64,000 nt of DNA from Gonapodya sp. JEL0774 (taxonomy: Eukaryota; Monoblepharomycota; Monoblepharidomycetes; Monoblepharidales; Gonapodyaceae). The stretch spans positions 3,353-67,352 of the forward strand of contig JADIIX010000080.1 in NCBI GenBank assembly GCA_027604505.1, in the 5' to 3' direction. A program made the position numbers and the translations under genes. Shown piece after piece: positions 58,660 to 64,000 of this stretch. The notes below the pieces were generated by a model that saw only the letters and a list, made by a program, of their open reading frames with translations, did no database searches and was not told the DNA's origin. The stretch's first letter is position 1, and every line of letters starts with the position of its first letter.

Positions 58660-60166
58660 ATGTCGAACTCTGGTCGTGTCGCGATCGTCACTGGCTCCTC
58701 CTCAGGAATTGGAAAAGCAGGTGTGCTCCTTCTCTTCGGCAATCGGATCGAACGCATCCGAACTCACAAAAGGTTCCGTCACAACACGACAATACCTCAT
58801 TTACAGTTGCAATTCAACTAGCAGCTGCTGGATGGAATGTGGTCATTAACTGCTCTTCATCAGTGGCGGCGGCCAACGCAGCTGCAGACGAAATCAACGC
58901 GAAGCAACAAGGGAAGGCCATCGTTGTGCAAGCAGACGTGGGAAAGGACGAGGAGTGTAAGAAATTGGTGGACAAGACTGTGGAAGCTTTCGGGAGATTG
59001 GATGCCGTGGTTAACAATGGTGAGTCCGGCTTGGACACGGGCAACCGACAGCCGGTGTGCAATGCTCCGAACCATCCGGATCACTAATAATCAATCACCA
59101 ATAATGTCGTCTTGCTCGGTCCGAATAAGCTGGTACGACCAAGTTTAACGCACACAACAACCTCCCGGGTCTCACCTCGGAAGATTTCCTCCGTATTTAC
59201 AGCGTGAATGTCGTAGCCCGTGAGTTGCGACCAATTCGCTCCCTCAGCGAAATTGGCGCTCCTCACACTATCTGTGCTTTTTGCTCTCGTACTCCACCTT
59301 ATCATTCACTCGACATGGTACCCCGCGCGTCCGCCAGCATACAACATGGTGAAATACGCAGAACCACATCTACGTCGTTCTGGTAAAGCATCCGTTGTAA
59401 ACGTATCTTCTATCGCCGGAATCATGGGTGCTGGCTCCTGTGCTGCTTATGGTGAGCTTGGGAACAAGGACATTACCTCATATATTGTGGAATATTTACA
59501 AAAATTATACAGCGGCTTCGAAGGGAGCTCTAAACACTCTGACCCTTTCCATGGCACGGAATTTAGGGCCTGAGATCCGTGTGGTGAGTTGGAAACCCAG
59601 CGCCGCCGCAACCTCGGAACAGTCCTTGCTAAACCCGTGTTCTACATCAACCTGCCCGTCTCAACCCAACTCGCCGCTTCATTGTCCGAATCAATGTTAG
59701 AATGCTGTGTGCCCCGGTTTTGTGGAGGGTGACTGGCTCCGGAATGGGTACGGTGACAAGGTCTACGAAGCGATGAAAAACAATTATGCCAAGTCAACAC
59801 CACTTCATGCGTCGGTGAGAATGATGGAATCATTGGAACTATGTCTGTTACGGAGAATGAGTAGTCGCTGAAATGTTACCTTTAGGTGACGGCAGAGGAT
59901 ATTGCAGAGTGCGTCGTGTTCCTGTGCTCATCTGGAAACAAAGTTACGGGCGAGATTCTCAAAGTGGTGAGTAGTGCAATTCGGGGGTCCATTTGCAGCG
60001 TCTACTCATAAAGCAACACGTGCTCTACTGCTTTCACTGACCGTCATTTGTACAGGACTCGGGCTGTGAGTATTTATATATGTTGACGTGGATATCTGAA
60101 CAATGACTAACAATTCACCACCTCACAGTTAATCTCAGCGCTGTTGCCCCTCCAATCAGGCTTTAG
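58660..60166 (+). CDS. Short-chain dehydrogenase/reductase (SDR)
   Basis: NAD(P)-dependent oxidoreductase. From the ATG at 58660: RVAIVTGSSSGIGKA (TGxxxGIG cofactor loop), then after an intron VAIQLAAAGWNVVINCSSSV, QADVGKDEECKKLVDKTVEA, FGRLDAVVNN (NNAG-type motif cut by an intron), DFLRIYSVNVVA, SGKASVVNVSSIAG (catalytic Ser), a Y-x-x-x-K expected at AAY/SKGALNTLTLSMARNLGP where SKGAL follows a splice, then NAVCPGFVEGDWL, VTAEDIAECVVFLCSSGNKV, TGEILKVDSG and FNLSAVAPPIRL with the stop at 60166. The chain is a classical SDR of about 260 residues cut by eight or so short introns. Substrate cannot be told; FabG-like and sugar/steroid SDRs share this pattern. The AAY/SKG junction should restore the YxxxK; it was not tested base by base. 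Confidence 0.82.
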
Positions 60167-60806
60167 GTCCAATCCGCCGACGAGACCTCTTCGTGACTTG
60201 TTTGCTGATATCATACAAGTAGACAGGCGTGTGTGGATGTAAGATGGCCCCATTAATTTTGACAAATAATACATGAATGCTCACATCGAAGCATGGGTGA
60301 TGACATCTACTTGCTCTCGGCAAGTCTGTTACGGTCTCTACCTACTGTGAGAGATCAAAGCTTCTAAAGTAACCGTGACCAGAGTAATAGACATATCAAT
60401 GGGGAGGGTATGACAATTGATAAATTCTTCCCGACAGCACTAAACCCAATGAGTGCTAGTACGTAGTGGACACGAGTGAGCCACACTTCTCACACTTCCT
60501 TCCTGCGCACCATGACCGCTTTCGTACCCCTCAATGTCACGAGCGTTCCGGTCGAGTGGCCACACCTGCCGGGGACCTGCCACGGGGCTCTATTATCTGC
60601 ACGTTTCTCGAGTGGAACAAATGTGCCACCAAAGCAAATACGGCAAGTCCACAGTGTGGTTTCAGTGGGAACAATAGAGTGGAGAATCCAAGGAACAGAT
60701 GGTGTGTGCATGTGAGGTGGATTGAGGTGGGTTTGATTGAGGAAGTCATCCTATTGTAAAATACGCCCATCATTTGAAAGTTTATGATGGCGAGGTAAGA
60801 TGAACT
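60167..60806. other. Convergent intergenic; one small doubtful frame
   Basis: About 640 nt. A plus-strand frame from the ATG at 60512 to 60715 (67 codons, MTAFVPLNVTSVPVEWPHL...) has balanced composition but no recognised family and no intron; it may be a small gene or chance. Otherwise nothing seen. Confidence 0.3.
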
Positions 60807-62591
60807 TCAGTTACAGGACGAAGAGGTCCTCGATAACGACGATAAACCCACGTCTGTCAAGTCCACGGTTCGATATTCAACTACTTCTTTTGCCGCTTCC
60901 CTTTCTTCCTTCTCCTTTCTTCGCCTATCCACGATTTTATCACACTTATCGGCCAAACCGTCAAGTGCAAAGTATCTCGCTTCTGACCGGATTTTGAGCA
61001 GCAGCGACGTCGAGAATGCTCCTGCGGATGGTGTATCCGCAGTGCCTGAAGAGCCAACAGCAGAGGAAGACGTAGTGCCTCGACCTCGCAGAGATTTGCG
61101 AGAGTTGGTTCGCTGTGAACGCTGGGGCGGAGACGCGACGGATGCCTGAGGGAGAGAGGACAGGCTTTGAACTCGGGTATGCCCACGAGTGCCCGTCGTT
61201 GCGGCAGTTCGCGAGGGTTGGGGGGAAGCCTGCGGAGCTGGGGCCGAAGGAGGACGAGAGAGTTGTGTGGGAGGCGCCGAGGTACCAAGAGCGGATGAGC
61301 CAGAAGGAGGCGACGTCGCACTGCGTGCGGATGAGCTATTAACGGAAGTTCGAGGAGCAGGAACAGGAAGAGCGGGGAGCGGTCGTAAGGCAACCGTGGA
61401 GGAGGTCGTAGCAGTAATTGGGCGAGACGGTGAAGTAACACTGGGAGAAACGGATGACGCGGCTGATGTCGGAGGCTCCGCAATATCGGAGCGGAAGGAA
61501 ACAAGATTACCGTCCGACTAGATTTGTTTTCAGTTTTAAGCGAGTGAGGGTTCCACAAGATAAGGAAAGTGTTACAAGGCACAAAATGTACAACTCCAAC
61601 TCACAGTTAGAGGTAGGCGAGGTGTGGAGGGATCAGCTAAGTTACCTGAGCCCGAACCACCTCTGATAAACTCATCACCCGGCGCCCATTCTTCCCTTTC
61701 ATCCTCAGTAACATCATCCTCGACTCCATTGTCATCCCATCCATCCTCTCCTTCATCCCCGCTCCCGTCCTCTTCATCCGCAAAGAGCTTTCCTGTGCGG
61801 AGGTATCGCAACACATGCTCGAAAGCATCACCGTCACGGTCAAGGAACAACCGACCCTCAGGATCTACTGTGGGGGATCCAGAAAACCGGGATGGGTCAA
61901 AGAGTGCCGAAAAGAAAGTTTGTGTTGGGGGATGCTGTGCAGTAACAAACTTGGAAGTAGTATTCTGTTGTTGGCCTTGCTTTGAGGTGTTCGAGCCCCC
62001 GTGGTCGAGAAGAGCTGCGTCTGCAGAAAAAGATCGTTGCCGGGAGATGCGAGCAGCGTTGCGGACGGAATTCGATGCAAGGCTAGGAGGCGGGCCACCA
62101 CCATTCTTCAACGTTTCCACAGTAGTACTGAGTCAGCGGATAAACCGAAAGGTCAGTGCCACGTGAGTCGACGGAAAACTGCGCTCATAAGGTTGACGTG
62201 AGCAGGCGTCACTCCGACAACTATGAACATGTCCTTGATTCTTGAATTTCCCGCCCTCGAAGTACATTAGACGGCCATTACGGCATATAGGCAGTCACAT
62301 TCCATAGAGTTCCCCCCTGGCTTCCGGCGTTCAGGGCAATTGGTGTACCGATCGATAAAGTTGTTCTCTGTTCACATGTATCTTCAATCAGCCGGAAAGA
62401 GTGCAATCCACGTCAAGAATTTCCTTTTCAGTTCAATTGAGATTGCGCTCTCGAGTGCGCCTCATTAAATCAGGACTGGGGTCGTTCCACTATACTCACT
62501 GGAATATCCGTCCACCCACGTTGATGGTGATAAATCCGGAGGTCGGCAGGCGAACTCCAGCAGATGGGTCTGCTGCCTTCTTTTCCTCCAT
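60807..62591 (-). CDS. KCTD-like T1-type BTB protein with interrupted fold
   Basis: Three exons. Exon 1 from the ATG at 62591 codes MEEKKAADPSAGVRLPTSGF and ITINVGGRIF (first T1 strands, NVGG motif). Exon 2 continues in phase HTTVETLKNGGG, then a Ser/Gln-rich insert (RISRQRSFSADAALLDHGG), TQTFFSALFDPSRF, EGRLFLDRDGDAFEHVLRYL, RTGKLF (core helices), then an acidic run DEEDGSGDEGEDGWDDNG. Exon 3 adds about 150 residues rich in Ser, Pro and Thr before the closing helices STSLLLKIRSEARYFALDGL, ADKCDKIVDRRR, ending LSRTSSSCN at 60807. KCTD/T1 domains form pentamers that act as cullin-3 adaptors or channel scaffolds. Here the roughly 100-residue fold is spread over about 430 residues by two low-complexity inserts. 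No C-terminal substrate domain is visible. Confidence 0.8.
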
Positions 62592-63025
62592 CGCTGCTGG
62601 ATCTAATTCGCTGAAAGAAAGACGGGGAAAGCCAAAGTACTTTCATAAATTTACGCACCTTGTACCTCACTTAGGTTCCGTCATCTGTGCTTGCCTGAGC
62701 GTGACATCATACTCTGCCTAATCCCCACCGGATATTCCCACCCTTTCTCGAATAGAGCGAATACAGCCAATTTCTTGGTTCAATTCAGTGTGGAACTACC
62801 CGGCCAAGTTAGAGCACTCGTTGGAAGATTTGACAGAGTAACCACAAATTGTAAGATTTGATATAACCACAGAATAGTTTAACTAAGTTTGTTTGATTGT
62901 GTCGTAACATTATGGAGGTCATGGTCAAAACGAGAGATGACTTCGGTTGAAAGAATTGACAACACACCCCCTCCCCAACACGACCGAGGACCGAACAACC
63001 TGCAAATGCGACGCCCTTACGCTTT
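62592..63025. other. Intergenic region
   Basis: About 430 nt upstream of the BTB gene and downstream of the right-hand ankyrin gene, both on the minus strand. AT-rich; probably the BTB promoter. No gene seen. Confidence 0.4.
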
Positions 63026-64000
63026 TTAGGCCGTCATTCCTGCCGCTGCGGCGGTGGAGACTGATGCCTTGCGTACCCTCGCTCTCGCACTCTGTGCCCT
63101 CTTCAGAACCGCCCCAATGACACCACCTCCCACTGGCAAGACCCCATCAGACGACTGGGGAGGCACAGGGTTCAGGGTTTGTATACGAACGTCACGCGAC
63201 GAAACACGTGCCGGGAACGTGAGAGGAAATTTAGGGTCGCCGGATGGTGACGATTCAAGGGGGAAAAATCCGTCCAGGCCCGAGACAAGGTTGTGACCGT
63301 AGCACCACCCGTCTGAGAATTGCCGGCGCACGAGCACCAAGTCCCCAACAGCCAATCGAATCTCGCCTGCACCACCACCCTGTGGGTCGAATGGAACACC
63401 CACAGTGCGAACTCGGCCCTCTTCCTCAGCCGCCATCTGAAGCTTCATCTGCTCGATTACGGAAGAGAGACCAGATGCTTTGCCTTCCAATTCAGCGACA
63501 TGGGTGTTACGAATGCGCCGTTCTGACTCTAGCTCCGCGATACGGTTGTCCCTCTCCCGAACCAAGCGTTGAAGGGCGTTGATATTTGAGTAAAGATCCG
63601 CCAGTTGGTCTGCATTTGGAGGACCTGCTTCGACCCTCGCCGTCAGAGCCGCTGGTTGTTCGTAAATGCTAACCGGTCTCCGTCCCGCGCTGGGTTTGAG
63701 AGGGCTCTGAAGATGCCGGCGGAGGAGGTCGAGGAAAGACGCATCCGAAAGATTTGAAGCTGCCTCCACAGTCTTCTCGCTGACCTGCGCACCATGCTGG
63801 AGGAGAAGGGTGACGATCCCCACAGACGGGGCGAGGGTGTGGATCGCGGAGAGATTGTCGGTTGGAGAGGGGTTGTTGAATGAAATGTGACCCCCGCGGG
63901 GATTGAAAGGGAGAGGGCCGGAGTGAAGAGCGAAATCGAGGGCAGAATCGAAGTGCAGTCTGTGTTCCAGATCAGCTGCCCAGCCCTTGTGAGCATCCCA
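63026..64000 (-). CDS. Ankyrin / coiled-coil / SH3 protein (partial)
   Basis: The gene enters from the right edge and ends at the TAA at 63026; its N-terminus lies outside the window. The visible part starts inside the ankyrin region: HFDSALDFAL, then NNPSPTDNLSAIHTLAPSVG, IVTLLLQHGAQVSEKTVEAA (a full ankyrin repeat). Then comes a linker with PSAGRRPVSIYEQPA, a coiled coil ALQRLVRERDNRIAELESER / ELEGKASGLSSVIEQMKLQM, and an SH3 domain: AGEIRLAVGDLVLVRRQFSD, GWCYGHNLVSGLDGFFPLES, with ALYDY-equivalent lacking but the GDL, W-C and GFFP landmarks clear. A low-complexity tail ends AAAAGMTA. The order ankyrin, coiled coil, SH3 is one I have seen mainly in chytrid genomes and suggests an adaptor at the cortex or cytoskeleton. 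The pseudogene at 4.3 kb is a relative. Confidence 0.75.
   Translation of the reverse strand, partial: WDAHKGWAADLEHRLHFDSALDFALHSGPLPFNPRGGHISFNNPSPTDNLSAIHTLAPSVGIVTLLLQHGAQVSEKTVEAASNLSDASFLDLLRRHLQSPLKPSAGRRPVSIYEQPAALTARVEAGPPNADQLADLYSNINALQRLVRERDNRIAELESERRIRNTHVAELEGKASGLSSVIEQMKLQMAAEEEGRVRTVGVPFDPQGGGAGEIRLAVGDLVLVRRQFSDGWCYGHNLVSGLDGFFPLESSPSGDPKFPLTFPARVSSRDVRIQTLNPVPPQSSDGVLPVGGGVIGAVLKRAQSARARVRKASVSTAAAAGMTA

Noticed and set aside
60881-61582. A 233-codon minus-strand frame, Leu/Pro/Arg-rich
   Set aside because: It is the shadow of the BTB gene's Ser/Pro-rich third exon in another frame. The correct frame is fixed by the closing T1 helices and an in-phase acceptor.
1-64000. 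Search for CRISPR arrays, insertion sequences, long terminal repeats or an organised biosynthetic cluster
   Set aside because: None seen. The gene mix and spliced introns mark ordinary eukaryotic chromosomal DNA.

Overview
The window is nuclear DNA of an early-diverging fungus, most probably a chytrid (Chytridiomycota). Genes are dense on both strands and rich in short spliceosomal introns (mostly 45-110 nt, GTGAGT/GTAAGT donors, YAG acceptors). Several proteins have architectures I associate with chytrids: ankyrin + coiled coil + SH3, uncharacterised multi-pass membrane proteins, and a prolyl-hydroxylase/glycosyltransferase fusion. No rRNA, tRNA, CRISPR array or intact transposon was recognised. 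Exon structures come from reading frames, splice signals and remembered family motifs; no search was run.

Layout. 0.3-2.8 kb: YAF9 (YEATS, minus strand). 3.1-3.9 kb: small hypothetical. 4.3-5.1 kb: frameshifted, truncated ankyrin copy. 5.7-12.5 kb: SHPRH-like SNF2/RING protein, convergent with sphingosine-1-phosphate lyase (12.7-15.6, minus). 16.4-17.7 kb: multi-TM protein. 18.1-19.6 kb: hemerythrin-like mitochondrial protein. 20.9-24.7 kb: Crz1-like zinc-finger factor. 24.8-27.3 kb: two disordered proteins. 27.5-29.4 kb: YHM2 carrier (minus). 30.4-31.7 kb: SVP26/TEX261. 32.2-34.7 kb: KH/CCHC/RGG RNA-binding protein. 35.0-36.1 kb: calycin-like protein (minus). 37.8-39.4 kb: GCN4-type bZIP. 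40.3-40.7 kb: MJ1316-domain protein (minus). 41.1-43.0 kb: DUF676 lipase. 43.5-46.3 kb: prolyl 4-hydroxylase/GT60 fusion (minus). 47.6-48.6 kb: decayed Sel1-repeat gene. 48.9-50.9 kb: RVS161 BAR protein, with a 10-N gap in an intron. 51.7-53.3 kb: acidic hypothetical (minus). 54.1-56.4 kb: AFG2-type double AAA ATPase. 56.7-58.5 kb: second multi-TM protein (minus). 58.7-60.2 kb: short-chain dehydrogenase. 60.8-62.6 kb: KCTD-like BTB protein with an interrupted fold (minus). 63.0 kb to the edge: ankyrin/coiled-coil/SH3 gene (minus, partial).

The genes do not form one pathway; this is an ordinary eukaryotic neighbourhood. The standout is the gene at 43.5-46.3 kb. One uninterrupted reading frame carries the end of an EGLN/PhyA-type prolyl 4-hydroxylase and the start of a GT60 hydroxyproline GlcNAc-transferase, the two enzymes that act in sequence on Skp1 in Dictyostelium oxygen sensing. 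That predicts a single-polypeptide hydroxylate-then-glycosylate machine in a fungus. Other points of interest are decaying Sel1 and ankyrin copies, a BTB fold split by long low-complexity inserts, and a KH/zinc-knuckle/RGG protein.
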